This document shows positions 1 through 8,303 of a DNA stretch of 64,000 bases, one piece after another. Position numbers and translations under genes: made by a program. Where the stretch lies: assembly GCF_003311635.1 (NCBI RefSeq), contig NZ_QEXL01000004.1, positions 109,093-173,092 of the forward strand, written 5' to 3'. A model generated the notes under the pieces. That model had not been told where the DNA came from and made no database searches. It was given only the letters and a program-made list of their open reading frames with translations. The stretch is from Novacetimonas cocois. Its GTDB lineage: Bacteria; Pseudomonadota; Alphaproteobacteria; Acetobacterales; Acetobacteraceae. Positions within the stretch are counted from its first letter, which is position 1; each line of letters starts with the position of its first letter.

Positions 1-499
1 CATTGACGTGACCGTCATCGCGCGTCGCCCCCGTGGAAGGGTCCAGCGCGATGGTGGCAAGGATTTTCCCCGTGCGGGCGTCCATCCCGATCAGGGCCGG
101 ACGGGGCGGCGTCTTTTCCCCCGCGACCGTCCCCTCGTCCACGACCCACAGGCGTCCGGTCGCATCCACCGTCATGCCAAGCGGGGATATCAGCCGGTCC
201 TGCGTCGCCGCGTCGGGAAACGGCACCGGCCTGCCATCCTTCAGCACGGCAAGGCGCGGCCCCCTGTGATCGGCGGCGCTGCGCGGAAAGGCCAGCACAA
301 GGCGCCCGTCAGGCAGCGCCGCGATGCCGGAGGGCTGCATGTCGGAAAACCGCGCAACGACAGAGATGTTGCGCGTGGGGATCGCGCCATGATCCACGCT
401 GTCGCCCGCATGCGCCTGCAGCGGCGCGCCCAGCAGGAGCATCAGCCCCATCACCCGCATGGCGCGATACGAACGGGGGGAAAACGGGAAAATGTTCAT
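1..499 (-). CDS. Secreted royal-jelly/SMP-30-like protein (partial, runs off left edge)
   Basis: An open minus-strand frame begins with ATG at 499 and is still open at base 1, so only the first 166 residues are visible. A hydrophobic stretch from about residue 13 (MRVMGLMLLLGAPLQAHAG) looks like a Sec signal peptide with cleavage after AHA. The mature part contains PSGIAALPDGRLVLAF, SPLGMTVDATGRLWVVDEG and ALIGMDARTGKIL, the beta-propeller blade rhythm of the major royal jelly/yellow and gluconolactonase (SMP-30) families. Codon use is strongly GC3-rich like its neighbours. A periplasmic beta-propeller enzyme or binding protein is likely; the exact substrate cannot be told. An internal ATG at residue 13 is an alternative start. 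Confidence 0.7.
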   Translation of the reverse strand, partial: MNIFPFSPRSYRAMRVMGLMLLLGAPLQAHAGDSVDHGAIPTRNISVVARFSDMQPSGIAALPDGRLVLAFPRSAADHRGPRLAVLKDGRPVPFPDAATQDRLISPLGMTVDATGRLWVVDEGTVAGEKTPPRPALIGMDARTGKILATIALDPSTGATRDDGHVN

Positions 500-743
500 G
501 CAGGCTTTTTCCTTTTTCTGCCATCCGGGACCAACGGCCGGAGCGGGAGGCCGATATTTACATGCCATGGCGCGCGGCGCATGCCCCCATGACCGCTTTT
601 CCCGAACGGCCCCGCTGTACCGATCGGACCGGCGGGAAAACCGGCTTTTTCGTCAAACGCGACCATGAAGACAGGACATGCCATGTCGTTCCCTGTGTTC
701 ATCGGGGACCGGCCCTGCCACGCCGCAACGGCCGACATGCCGG

Positions 744-2228
744 TCAGGGGGACACCATTGAGGGGGCGGAAACGCGCATGGCGTCGCGCACGGCGGGATA
801 CAGGGCACGGTAACGCGCCAGCGGGGTGGCATAGGTCGCCGCCAGCGCCGCATCGGGGGAGACCGTCTCCACCCGCTGCGGCGGCAGGCAGACACTGTCC
901 ACCGCCTCCCCCGTTACGGCCAGCCGCGCCAGCCGCGCCGCGCCGAACGCCCCGCCCTGTTCCCCATGCGCCAGACGGTGCAGCGACAGGCCCGTGACCG
1001 AGGCCAGGATGGAAATCCACAGGCGGCTGCGCGATCCGCCGCCAATGACGTCCGCCTGCGTCAGGTGCGATCCCGCCTCCGCCAGCACATCGACCACGTC
1101 GCGGAACGAGAACGCGACCCCCTCCAGCACGGCCTGCGTCATTTCGGCCCGCGTCGTGCCCGATGACAGGCCCGCGAAAACACCCCGGATGGTCCCGTCA
1201 TTATGGGGCGTGCGCTCCCCCGACAGGTAAGGCAGGAAGAGGACGGGCGACGGGCGCGTCACCTGCGGCGGCAGTTCCGCCAGCAGCGCCGTTTCCGTCA
1301 CCCCGGTGGTGCGCGACCACCATGCAAGGGACGAGGCCGCCGACAGCGTGACCCCCATCTGGTGCCACATGCGCGGCACGGCATGGCAGAATGCGTGAAT
1401 CCCGCCCTGCGGGTGGGGACGGAAACGATCCGTCGTCACCCACAGGACCCCCGACGTGCCCAGCGAGAGGAAGGCGGAACCGGCCTGCACGGCCCCCAGC
1501 CCCACGGCCCCGGCGGCATTGTCCCCGGCACTGCCCGCAAGGACGGGTCGCGTCTTCATGTCCCATCGCCGGGCAAGTACGTCATGCAGGCGACCGGCCG
1601 GGGCCGTGCCTTCCACCAGGGCGGGCATGGCGTGGCGCGTCAGCCCGGACGCCGCAAGCGCGTCATCGGACCAGCGGCGATGCCCCACATCCAGCCACAA
1701 CGTGCCGGAGGCATCGGACATGTCCTCGATCATCTCGCCCGTCAGGCGGTAACGCAGCCATGCCTTGGGCAGCAGGACATGACGGGTGGCGGCAAAGATT
1801 TCGGGTTCGTGGCGCGCGACCCAGATCAGCTTGGGCGCGGTAAAGCCCGGCATGGCGACATTGCCGCATACCTGCCGGCTGTGGGGAAAGCGATGTTCGA
1901 ATTCGGCGCATTCCGCCGTGGCGCGCACATCGTTCCACAGGATGCACGGACGCAGCACCTCCCCGCCTGCATCCAGCAGGACCGCGCCATGCTGCTGTCC
2001 CGACAGGCCGATGCCGCGCACCCCGGACATCTGTTGCGGATGGGCCGCCGCCAGCGCGTCCAGCACCGCCAGCGTCCCCACCCACCAGTCATGGGGGTCC
2101 TGTTCATTCCATCCGTCATGCGGGGAACTGATGGTCAGGGGATGGGACTGGCTGCCCACCACCGTCTGGCTGTCATCCACCAGCACGGCCTTGATGGCCG
2201 ACGTGCCCAGATCGATTCCGACAAACAT
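744..2228 (-). CDS. xylB: Xylulokinase
   Basis: 494-residue FGGY-family sugar kinase that phosphorylates D-xylulose with ATP to xylulose 5-phosphate, feeding the pentose phosphate pathway in the cytoplasm. The N-terminus (VGIDLGTSAIKAVLVDD) is the phosphate-1 loop of the actin-like ATPase fold. The segments GLSGQQHGAVLLD, LWLDVGHRRW, AGDNAAGAVGLGAV and GGGSRSRLW are the usual xylulokinase blocks. Length matches the family (480-500). It starts with ATG. The 313-bp gap upstream carries an inverted repeat (2305-2330) that may be an operator. It lies downstream of acoC on the same strand but is probably transcribed separately, because a strong hairpin lies in the gap. A related FGGY kinase of different specificity cannot be excluded, but the match is good. 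Confidence 0.9.
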   Translation of the reverse strand: MFVGIDLGTSAIKAVLVDDSQTVVGSQSHPLTISSPHDGWNEQDPHDWWVGTLAVLDALAAAHPQQMSGVRGIGLSGQQHGAVLLDAGGEVLRPCILWNDVRATAECAEFEHRFPHSRQVCGNVAMPGFTAPKLIWVARHEPEIFAATRHVLLPKAWLRYRLTGEMIEDMSDASGTLWLDVGHRRWSDDALAASGLTRHAMPALVEGTAPAGRLHDVLARRWDMKTRPVLAGSAGDNAAGAVGLGAVQAGSAFLSLGTSGVLWVTTDRFRPHPQGGIHAFCHAVPRMWHQMGVTLSAASSLAWWSRTTGVTETALLAELPPQVTRPSPVLFLPYLSGERTPHNDGTIRGVFAGLSSGTTRAEMTQAVLEGVAFSFRDVVDVLAEAGSHLTQADVIGGGSRSRLWISILASVTGLSLHRLAHGEQGGAFGAARLARLAVTGEAVDSVCLPPQRVETVSPDAALAATYATPLARYRALYPAVRDAMRVSAPSMVSP

Positions 2229-2541
2229 TGTTATTATTATCCCGTACCGGCGGGAACCACGCCCGTGGCGCCGTCCCGTGCGGCATGTACTGCTTTGCCG
2301 TTCTGTGTGTTGTTACAACTGAAAACACACGCAATGCGGCTTGGCAAGCACGTGCTGCACACCTTCCGGTTATCGGGACGGGTCAGCGGGAAAATGCCAC
2401 AGCGTTGCATCACGACCACGATGGTGGGATGCGAAAGAAGGGGACGCAGGGGCAAATCCCCGCATCCCCTTCCACGGATTGCACCCGTGCCATCACCGGA
2501 TGGGTGAGCTACCGCACGCCAATATCTTACGCGTTGGTATC
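2229..2541. promoter_or_regulatory. Intergenic region upstream of xylB with a 7-bp inverted repeat and a hairpin
   Basis: No gene is seen here. At 2305-2330 a perfect 7-bp inverted repeat (GTGTGTT, 12-base spacer, AACACAC) encloses a second small palindrome (GTTG-TTA-CAAC). It lies about 80 bp upstream of the xylB ATG, a plausible place for a repressor of pentose genes. At about 2438-2473 a GC-rich imperfect hairpin (left arm starting GAAGGGGA, right arm ending TCCCCTTC) could end the aco transcript coming from the right. It lacks a long T tract, so terminator activity is inferred. Confidence 0.4.
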
Positions 2542-3678
2542 TCAGCCATCGTGGCGTTCCAGGAACGTCCCGACAATGCCATTGACGTCGGAGGCGCATT
2601 CCAGCTGCGGCATGTGCCCGATATCGCCAAAGCCGTGGCGCGCGCCATCCGGCAGCAGGCCATCGCCCTGCGTCGCGGGCAGGATCTCGTCCGCCGCCCC
2701 CCACATCAGGGTCGCGGGAATCTGCGTCGTCTCCAGCACGTCGCGCAGGTCGTCCCCCTGCCTGCCGTCGGGGAAACACGCGGCCGCCACCGTCCGCAAC
2801 GCGGCCTGCACGCCATCGAGGCGCGTGTAGCGCAGGACGTCATCGACCATGCGCCGCCCGATCAGCGACTTGTCATGCACAAGGTATTTCAGCACGTCCT
2901 GCATGGCGCGCGCGCGATCCGCCTCGATAAAGCCGTTGATGAACGCCATGTTGATCTGCGGCCCCAGCCCGGCGGGCGCGATCAGCGACAGCGAGGCCAC
3001 GCGCTGTGGCACATCGCGCGCCAGCGTCAGCGCGACCCCGCCCCCCAGCGAATGGCCCATCACATGCACCCGCGACAGGTTCAGGTGATCCAGCAGCTGC
3101 GCCGTCACGTCGGCAAAGAATTTCAGCGTGCCCGGCCCCACGTCCTTTGACGATCCGCCATGTCCCGGCAGGTCAAAGGCAATGACCCGCCGCGCGTGCG
3201 ACAGCGCCGCATGGTTGAACATCCAGTTTTTCAGATCACCGCCAAAGCCATGCACCAGCACCAGCGGCGTTGCGTCGCCACCGCCCAGCTCATGCACCCG
3301 CAGCGTGTGTGTACCCACCGTTACAAGGACAGGCTCCGCCGAAGCGCCCGCGGCCTCGGCCGGGCCGCTGGCCTCGGAAAACTCGGACTGGAACCGGGTG
3401 ATGAACGCGTCGATTTCCGCATCGGGCACCGATGCATCCGCCACCACCGCGATCAGCGCGCCAACCGGCAGCGTTTCGCCATTGGACGCGACCTGCCGGC
3501 GCAGGGTGCCCGACACCGGGCTTTCAAACGCATTCGTGATCTTCGACGTTTCGATATCAACCAGTTCCTCGCCCGCCTGAACCTTCGCGCCGGGGGCGAT
3601 CATCCATCCGGCGATCTTGCCCTCGGTCATCGCAAGGCCGAATTTCGGCATGGTGATGGCTGTGATTTCGCTTGCCAT
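2542..3678 (-). CDS. acoC: Acetoin dehydrogenase E2 component (lipoyl domain plus alpha/beta hydrolase-fold acetyltransferase)
   Basis: 378-residue dihydrolipoyllysine acetyltransferase of the acetoin cleaving complex; it moves the acetyl group from E1 to CoA. Residues 1-80 form a lipoyl domain with lipoyl-lysine K46 in DIETSKITNAFE. After an Ala/Glu-rich linker (about 100-117), residues 118-378 form an alpha/beta hydrolase fold (LVHGFGGDLKNW; nucleophile elbow GHSLGG with S210). This hydrolase-type E2 is characteristic of AcoC rather than of PDH E2, and no peripheral E1/E3-binding domain is seen. It follows acoB by one base, so it is the last gene of acoABC. A dihydrolipoamide dehydrogenase gene (acoL/lpd) is not next to it. 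Confidence 0.93.
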   Translation of the reverse strand: MASEITAITMPKFGLAMTEGKIAGWMIAPGAKVQAGEELVDIETSKITNAFESPVSGTLRRQVASNGETLPVGALIAVVADASVPDAEIDAFITRFQSEFSEASGPAEAAGASAEPVLVTVGTHTLRVHELGGGDATPLVLVHGFGGDLKNWMFNHAALSHARRVIAFDLPGHGGSSKDVGPGTLKFFADVTAQLLDHLNLSRVHVMGHSLGGGVALTLARDVPQRVASLSLIAPAGLGPQINMAFINGFIEADRARAMQDVLKYLVHDKSLIGRRMVDDVLRYTRLDGVQAALRTVAAACFPDGRQGDDLRDVLETTQIPATLMWGAADEILPATQGDGLLPDGARHGFGDIGHMPQLECASDVNGIVGTFLERHDG

Positions 3679-3679
3679 G

Positions 3680-4708
3680 TCAGGCTTTCTCCGTAACGCG
3701 CGTGTTCATGACCGATGTGACGGCGGCCTCGATTTTCTCCACGCTGGGAAGATAGAGGCTTTCAAGCACCGTCGCGAAGGGCACGGGGGTATGGGGCGGC
3801 ACCACGCGACGAATCGGCGCGCGCAGGGCATCGAACGCCTCCTCCGCCACCAGGGCCGCGATGTCGGTCGCCATGTTGCAGCGCGGGCTGGATTCATCGA
3901 CGATCACCAGACGCCCGGTGTCCGCCACGCATTCAAGGATCGTGTCGCGATCCAGCGGCGAGGTCGTGCGCGGGTCGATGACCGTGCAGCCGATGCCCTG
4001 GCGTTCCAGACGGTCCGCCGCCTGATTGGCAAGGCCGACCATGCGGCCAAAGGCGACGATGGTGACATCCGCGCCCTCGCGCGTCAGGTTCGCCTCGCCG
4101 AACGGAATGGTATAGGCCTCGTCCGGGACGTCTTCCTCCTCGTCATACATGACCTTGTTTTCAAGGAAGATGACGGGATCATCATCGCGGATCGCCTCGA
4201 TCAGCAGGCCCTTCGCCTCATAGGGGGAGGACGGGATGACCACCTTCAGGCCGGGGATGTGGGTAAACAGCGGATACAGCGCCTGGCTGTGCTGTGCCGC
4301 GGCGTTGAAGCCCGCGCCATACATCGCGCGGATCACCAGCGGCGTGCGCGCCTTTCCGCCGAACATGTAGCGGAACTTGGCCGTCTGGTTCATGATCTGG
4401 TCCAGACAGCAGCCGACGAAATCGACGAACATCAGTTCGGCCACGGGACGCAGCCCCGTCATCGCGGCCCCCGCCGCAGCACCGATATACGAGGCCTCGG
4501 TAATCGGGGTGTCGAGGACCCGCTCCTCCCCGAATTCCTCCAGCAGTCCCTTGGTCACGCCCAGCACGCCGCCCCAGGCATCTTTGATCCCGGCGGAACC
4601 GCCACGGCCACCGGCCACGTCCTCGCCCATGATGATGACGTTCGGATCGCGCCGCATTTCCAGACGCATGGCCTCGTTAATGGCCTGTCGAAAGCTTTTT
4701 CTGCTCAT
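3680..4708 (-). CDS. acoB: Acetoin dehydrogenase E1 component, beta subunit
   Basis: 342 residues from the chosen ATG at 4708, preceded by a purine-rich stretch (GAAAGAACGAAGA); upstream in-frame extension begins only with TTG and is not conserved-looking. The protein has the transketolase pyrimidine-binding and C-terminal domains of 2-oxo acid/acetoin dehydrogenase E1 beta: IIMGEDVAGG, DTPITEASYIGAAAGAAMTGLRPV, RAMYGAGFNAAAQHSQ, PSSPYEAKGLL and the C-terminal VVDESSPRCNMATDIAA. With AcoA it makes the thiamine-diphosphate E1 that cleaves acetoin to acetaldehyde and a hydroxyethyl/acetyl unit handed to AcoC. It is separated from acoC by 1 base and from acoA by about 77 bases. Confidence 0.93.
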   Translation of the reverse strand: MSRKSFRQAINEAMRLEMRRDPNVIIMGEDVAGGRGGSAGIKDAWGGVLGVTKGLLEEFGEERVLDTPITEASYIGAAAGAAMTGLRPVAELMFVDFVGCCLDQIMNQTAKFRYMFGGKARTPLVIRAMYGAGFNAAAQHSQALYPLFTHIPGLKVVIPSSPYEAKGLLIEAIRDDDPVIFLENKVMYDEEEDVPDEAYTIPFGEANLTREGADVTIVAFGRMVGLANQAADRLERQGIGCTVIDPRTTSPLDRDTILECVADTGRLVIVDESSPRCNMATDIAALVAEEAFDALRAPIRRVVPPHTPVPFATVLESLYLPSVEKIEAAVTSVMNTRVTEKA

Positions 4709-4785
4709 TCTTCGTTCTTTCGGACAATGGTTCCCGAACAATGCTTCCGGGATAATGCTCCCCTGCCGATCGCGCGTGATCGCGA

Positions 4786-5751
4786 TCAGTAGCGCACATA
4801 CACATCAGCCAGCAGGTCCGACGGCTGCGGCAGCGGATCCGCCCTGGCCTGCAGGACCGCGCTTTCGATTTCGTCGGCAACGGCCGCGTCGATTTCATCC
4901 AGGGCCGATGCTTCCAGCAGGGCGGCCTGCGTCACGCGGTCGCGAAACAGCGCAAGGCAGTCACGATCGCGCCGGGCCTCCGCCACCTCGCCCGCGGCGC
5001 GATAGGTCATGGCGTCGCCCTCGAAATGCCCGTACCAGCGTTCAAGGTGGACATGCAGCATCGCCGGTCCGTTGCCGCCGCGCGCATGGGCGATGACCTC
5101 TGCCGCCGCCTGATGCACGGCGAAATAGTCGGATCCGTCGCATTCGACATACGGCATGCCGAATGCCGCCGCGCGCGCCTTCTGCGTTCCGGCGCAGGCA
5201 TACGACGCGCCCGTCGCCTCGCCATAGCCATTGTCCTCCACCACGAAGACGGCGGGCAGTTTCCATACGGAAGCGAGGTTGAGGCTTTCGAGCGTCGATC
5301 CCTCGTTCGAGGCCCCGTCGCCATAGAACGCCACGGCCACCGCGCCATTGCGCAGCGTCCTGTGCGACAGCGCCGCGCCGCAGATCAGCGGCGGGCCGCC
5401 ACCGACGATGCCATTGGCGCCAAGCATCCCGCGCGTCAGGTCGGCAATATGCATCGACCCGCCCTTGCCACGGCACACGCCGGTGCTGCGGCCATAGATT
5501 TCGGCCATCATCCCCGCGACGCCCACGCCCTTGGCGATGCAGTGGCCATGGCCGCGATGGGTGCTGGCGATCGTGTCACTGTCGGTCAGGTTGGCGCATA
5601 CGCCAACGCCGGATGCTTCCTCGCCACAATACAGGTGGACGAAACCGGGGATCCCGCCGGTTGCGAATTCGACATGCAGGCGTTCCTCGAACATGCGGAT
5701 GGTGCGCATTGCACGATAGGAGCGCAGCAGCGTTTCCCGCGCTATTTGCAT
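4786..5751 (-). CDS. acoA: Acetoin dehydrogenase E1 component, alpha subunit
   Basis: 321 residues from ATG at 5751 (AGGGA about 8 bases upstream); an in-frame GTG at 5775 would add 8 residues. It shows the E1-alpha fold: GFVHLYCGEEA, STHRGHGHCIAKG, GRSTGVCRGKGGSMHI and the thiamine-diphosphate motif that starts GDGASNEG and ends VVEDN. The typical second motif Asn-Asn is Asp-Asn here (VEDNGYGE), common in AcoA-type proteins. First gene of acoABC. It is divergent from the AcoR-like regulator at 5995, and a perfect 27-bp inverted repeat lies 164 bp upstream of its start, which suggests acetoin-responsive control. Confidence 0.93.
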   Translation of the reverse strand: MQIARETLLRSYRAMRTIRMFEERLHVEFATGGIPGFVHLYCGEEASGVGVCANLTDSDTIASTHRGHGHCIAKGVGVAGMMAEIYGRSTGVCRGKGGSMHIADLTRGMLGANGIVGGGPPLICGAALSHRTLRNGAVAVAFYGDGASNEGSTLESLNLASVWKLPAVFVVEDNGYGEATGASYACAGTQKARAAAFGMPYVECDGSDYFAVHQAAAEVIAHARGGNGPAMLHVHLERWYGHFEGDAMTYRAAGEVAEARRDRDCLALFRDRVTQAALLEASALDEIDAAVADEIESAVLQARADPLPQPSDLLADVYVRY

Positions 5752-5914
5752 GGGTATTTTCCCTGTTCCAGCCACGGATGTTCATATCCGGGATTTCGTA
5801 TCCGGCCCGGCGGCACGCAGCGGCGCGACCGGGCACGCCGCCACCACAGCGCCACCGGCATCACCGGAACAAGGATGGCCGTCACGCTTTCACGCCCATG
5901 TGACGCGCCGTGTC

Positions 5915-5941
5915 CGGAGTGTCGCGAAACGCGACACTCCG
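5915..5941. promoter_or_regulatory. Perfect 12-bp inverted repeat between acoA and the AcoR-like regulator
   Basis: Left arm CGGAGTGTCGCG (5915-5926), AAA spacer, right arm CGCGACACTCCG (5930-5941), with no mismatch. The core TGTCGCG-N3-CGCGACA resembles the upstream activating sites (TGTCG...CGACA type) bound by Fis-like HTH activators of the AcoR/NtrC group. It lies 164 bp from acoA and 54 bp from the regulator start, so it could serve both divergent units. No clear sigma-54 -24/-12 element was found by eye on the acoA side. Confidence 0.6.
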
Positions 5942-5994
5942 ACCGGGGTTAAGGCGGCATCGCGCGTACCAACTGTTCCGAAAAAAGGCGCTGC

Positions 5995-6963
5995 ATGCCC
6001 CCATTTCCCCATCCGCTGTCCCACCATTCCCCCGACCAGTCCGCCACGCCGGGACCGGACGCGTCGGGACTGGATGCCTCGTGGCGCCGGTGCGGCCATG
6101 ACCACGGCCTCGACCCCTTTGCATCCCACATGCCGCCCGTGTTGTGCGGCGCCGAACTGCGCCAGTGCTGCCAGCGGGCGGGGAAGGTGCTGCGCCATGC
6201 GGAAACGGCCATGGACCAGCTGCGGGCCATGCTGTCGCCGCTGGGATATGCGACGCTGCTGGCCGATGCCGATGGCGTTGTCCTGACCCACCGGATCGAG
6301 ACAGACCAGCGCCGGGGTTGCCGCCGATGGTGCCTGTGGCCCGGCGCGATCTGGAACGAAGCGCGGGAGGGCACGAATGCCGTGGGCACCAGCCTTGCCG
6401 AAGGGCGGAGCGTCGCGGTCCATGGCGCGCAGCACTGGCGCACCGCCCTGCGCGGGCTGGCGTGCGTGGCAACCCCGGTGCATGACGCGCTGGGCCGCGT
6501 GGCGGGGGTGGTCAACGCCAGTTCCTTTCACCCCAGCGATGACGGGCGGGAAATCGCGCTGATCGCCGCGACCGTGACGCAGGCGGCGCGGCGGATCGAA
6601 CGCGCGGCCTTCATGGACCTGTACCGGGGACATGCGATCATGCTGCTGGGCGAAGGGACGGACGGATCGGTGCCCATGATCGCGCTGGATGGCGAACGCG
6701 TCGTGGTGGGCGCGACGCATGCCGCGCGCGTCCATATGGGCATCGCCCCGGCGCAGGACCTCAATTTCTGCCTGCTTGACGACACGGCCGAGGACGAAGC
6801 CGAAGGCGGCCTGCGCCACGCGCAGAAGATGGCGATCCGTTCCGCGCTGGCCACCGCACGGGGAAAGGTCGCGGTCGCGGCGCGGATCCTGGGGATCAGC
6901 CGCTCCACCCTGCATCGCAAGCTGCGCATGCTCGGCCCGCCGGCCACGCAGCCCTGTCACTGA
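5995..6963 (+). CDS. AcoR-like GAF-HTH regulator lacking the AAA+ sigma-54 activation domain
   Basis: 322 residues starting at ATG 5995. Residues about 70-215 match the N-terminal sensory (GAF-like) domain of AcoR-type activators: EAREGTNAVGTSLAEGRSVAVHG, LRGLACVATPVHDALGRVAGVVNAS. The C-terminus (MAIRSALATARGKVAVAARILGISRSTLHRKLRML) is a Fis-type HTH. Canonical AcoR is about 630-670 residues and has a central AAA+ domain with GAFTGA; here that domain is absent and no GxxxxGK is seen. The frame is continuous, so this is a short architecture rather than a frameshift. Divergent from acoABC, it most likely controls that operon, but how it would activate or repress without the ATPase is unknown. 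Confidence 0.8.
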   Translation: MPPFPHPLSHHSPDQSATPGPDASGLDASWRRCGHDHGLDPFASHMPPVLCGAELRQCCQRAGKVLRHAETAMDQLRAMLSPLGYATLLADADGVVLTHRIETDQRRGCRRWCLWPGAIWNEAREGTNAVGTSLAEGRSVAVHGAQHWRTALRGLACVATPVHDALGRVAGVVNASSFHPSDDGREIALIAATVTQAARRIERAAFMDLYRGHAIMLLGEGTDGSVPMIALDGERVVVGATHAARVHMGIAPAQDLNFCLLDDTAEDEAEGGLRHAQKMAIRSALATARGKVAVAARILGISRSTLHRKLRMLGPPATQPCH

Positions 6964-7078
6964 TACCTCTTCTTGGCCCCCTGCGTCCGCGCCCGTCACG
7001 CAGGGGCGGTCTGTGCGCGCACCCCTCCCCCGAACCGTGCGGAAGCGTTATGATCGGGCGGCAAGGGAGTGATGCGAA

Positions 7079-7333
7079 ATGACGTTTCCGATCAGGCTGG
7101 CGACGCTGGCCGTTGCGACGGGGCTGCTGTCGGCCTGCGCCACGGGCGGGGATGGTCCTTACAACATGGGGCTGACCGGGCCTGACGGGCCGCCCATCGC
7201 GGACAATGACTGGAACCAGACCCAGATGGGGATGGGGGCGTATTACGGGCCGGATAATGACGGATTTGCGGCGCAGGGGCTGGATGGCGGGCCGCCCAAC
7301 TATATCGACGACGAATACATGCCCCTGCCCTGA
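7079..7333 (+). CDS. Small predicted lipoprotein, unknown function
   Basis: 84 residues. The N-terminus is a lipoprotein signal peptide with lipobox LLSAC (Cys20), followed by a Gly/Asp/Pro-rich mature part with no recognised domain (for example NMGLTGPDGPPIADNDWNQ). AAGGGAG lies about 10 bases before the ATG. It ends just before repeat copy A, which separates it from the convergent mntR gene. Small envelope lipoproteins of this kind occur widely in acetic acid bacteria; function not recognised. Confidence 0.65.
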   Translation: MTFPIRLATLAVATGLLSACATGGDGPYNMGLTGPDGPPIADNDWNQTQMGMGAYYGPDNDGFAAQGLDGGPPNYIDDEYMPLP

Positions 7334-7338
7334 AATCA

Positions 7339-7430
7339 TAAAAGTTTTTGATGAAGCTTTTTGCAAAAAGCTTCAAAAAGACGACACCCGGAAACTTTTG
7401 CTATCCTTTATCGGCAGGCTGTTTTCAGGC
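7339..7430 (+). repeat. Palindromic intergenic repeat, copy A
   Basis: Copy of the roughly 80-bp family described for 48261, 52110, 60655 and 62470. It has AAAGTTTTTGATG, the self-complementary GAAGCTTTTTGCAAAAAGCTTC-type hairpin (about 7353-7374), ACGACACCCGGAAACTTTTG, and the tail TATCGGCAGGCTGTTTTCAG (to about 7430). The second hairpin seen in other copies is collapsed to ACGACACCC. Sits between the convergent lipoprotein and mntR genes. Confidence 0.8.
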
Positions 7431-7459
7431 GCTTTTGCAAACGGAACCGGGCGGGTGGA

Positions 7460-7942
7460 TCATTCGCGGTTGTCGCACGGGTCGTGCGCCAGCATGAAGT
7501 CCGCAACGCCCGCGCGGATCGCGCGTTCAAAGGCAGCGAGCGTTTCCTCGCCCACGTAATGTTCCATCCCCTCGGCGTCGATGCTGGCGTTCTTCTCGCT
7601 GATGCCCAGCGCGCGCAGGAAGGTTTCCACGATATGGTGGCGCGCCTGGCTGTCGGCGGCCATCTTCTCCCCCGCCTCGGTCAGGAAGATGCCGCGATAG
7701 GGGCGGCGCGTGACAAGGCCGTCCGCCTCCAGCCGGCACAGCATCTTGGCCACCGTTGGCTGCGATACGCCCAGACGCTGCGCGATGTCGACCTGACGCG
7801 CCTCCTGCCCCTCATGCAGCAGGTCGGCGATCAGTTCGACGTAATCCTCCACCAGGGCGGTCTTGCGTGACTGGCGTGCCTGCTCGAATCCCGCCGACTG
7901 GGTCCGGGGATCAGGCATGCAGCCAGGTTTTCTGCGCCTCAT
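7460..7942 (-). CDS. mntR: Manganese-responsive DtxR-family transcriptional regulator MntR
   Basis: 160 residues from ATG 7942, chosen because AGGAGA lies 8 bases upstream; ATGs at 8002 and 7918 are alternatives. The winged helix ([56 protein letters not shown]) and the metal-binding dimerisation helices ([36 protein letters not shown]) match MntR of the DtxR family. It senses Mn(II) and usually represses mntH. No mntH transporter is adjacent. Convergent with the small lipoprotein gene across repeat copy A. Confidence 0.85.
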   Translation of the reverse strand: MRRRKPGCMPDPRTQSAGFEQARQSRKTALVEDYVELIADLLHEGQEARQVDIAQRLGVSQPTVAKMLCRLEADGLVTRRPYRGIFLTEAGEKMAADSQARHHIVETFLRALGISEKNASIDAEGMEHYVGEETLAAFERAIRAGVADFMLAHDPCDNRE

Positions 7943-8002
7943 GCTATGCGTCTCCTGGATATCGGAACGGGGAGGATACGGGCGGCCGGACGTGGACATC
8001 AT

Positions 8003-8303
8003 TGATATGACTTATACAGCAGTTTCCCCGCCCCTCAATTCCCTGCCCGTCCGTCACGACGCACGACGGGGCACCGATATCGGTATGGATTGCAGATGGC
8101 TGTCCCACGGACATGGGGGATGGCCCGGCATCCGGCGACATGGCGCACGGCGCGTGCTGGCCCCACCCGTCCCATCCCAATGACCGGCGCGACGGGGCGC
8201 CTCCGCGCCGCCCGTACGGGATGGCCGGGTGCTGCAATGCCGGGACGATGGTTCATGCAGCCCGACGTCAGGACATGACCGGACGTCGCCTGCATGCCGT
8301 CCC
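8003..8303. other. Intergenic stretch between mntR and the peroxiredoxin gene
   Basis: About 300 bases, GC-rich except for an AT-richer patch around 8000-8035 that is the likely mntR promoter region (reading leftwards). Open frames here on both strands are short and have low-complexity Arg/Pro/Gly translations typical of GC-rich noise. Nothing recognisable was found. Confidence 0.4.

Noticed and set aside
1203..2507. 434-codon plus-strand open frame across xylB
   Set aside because: It is antisense to a well-supported xylulokinase; long antisense frames are expected in GC3-biased genes and the translation is low-complexity Arg/His/Gly-rich.
5760..5914. Possible sigma-54 -24/-12 promoter for acoABC
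   Set aside because: No TGGC-N7/8-TGC with correct spacing was found on the minus strand, in line with the regulator lacking an AAA+ domain.
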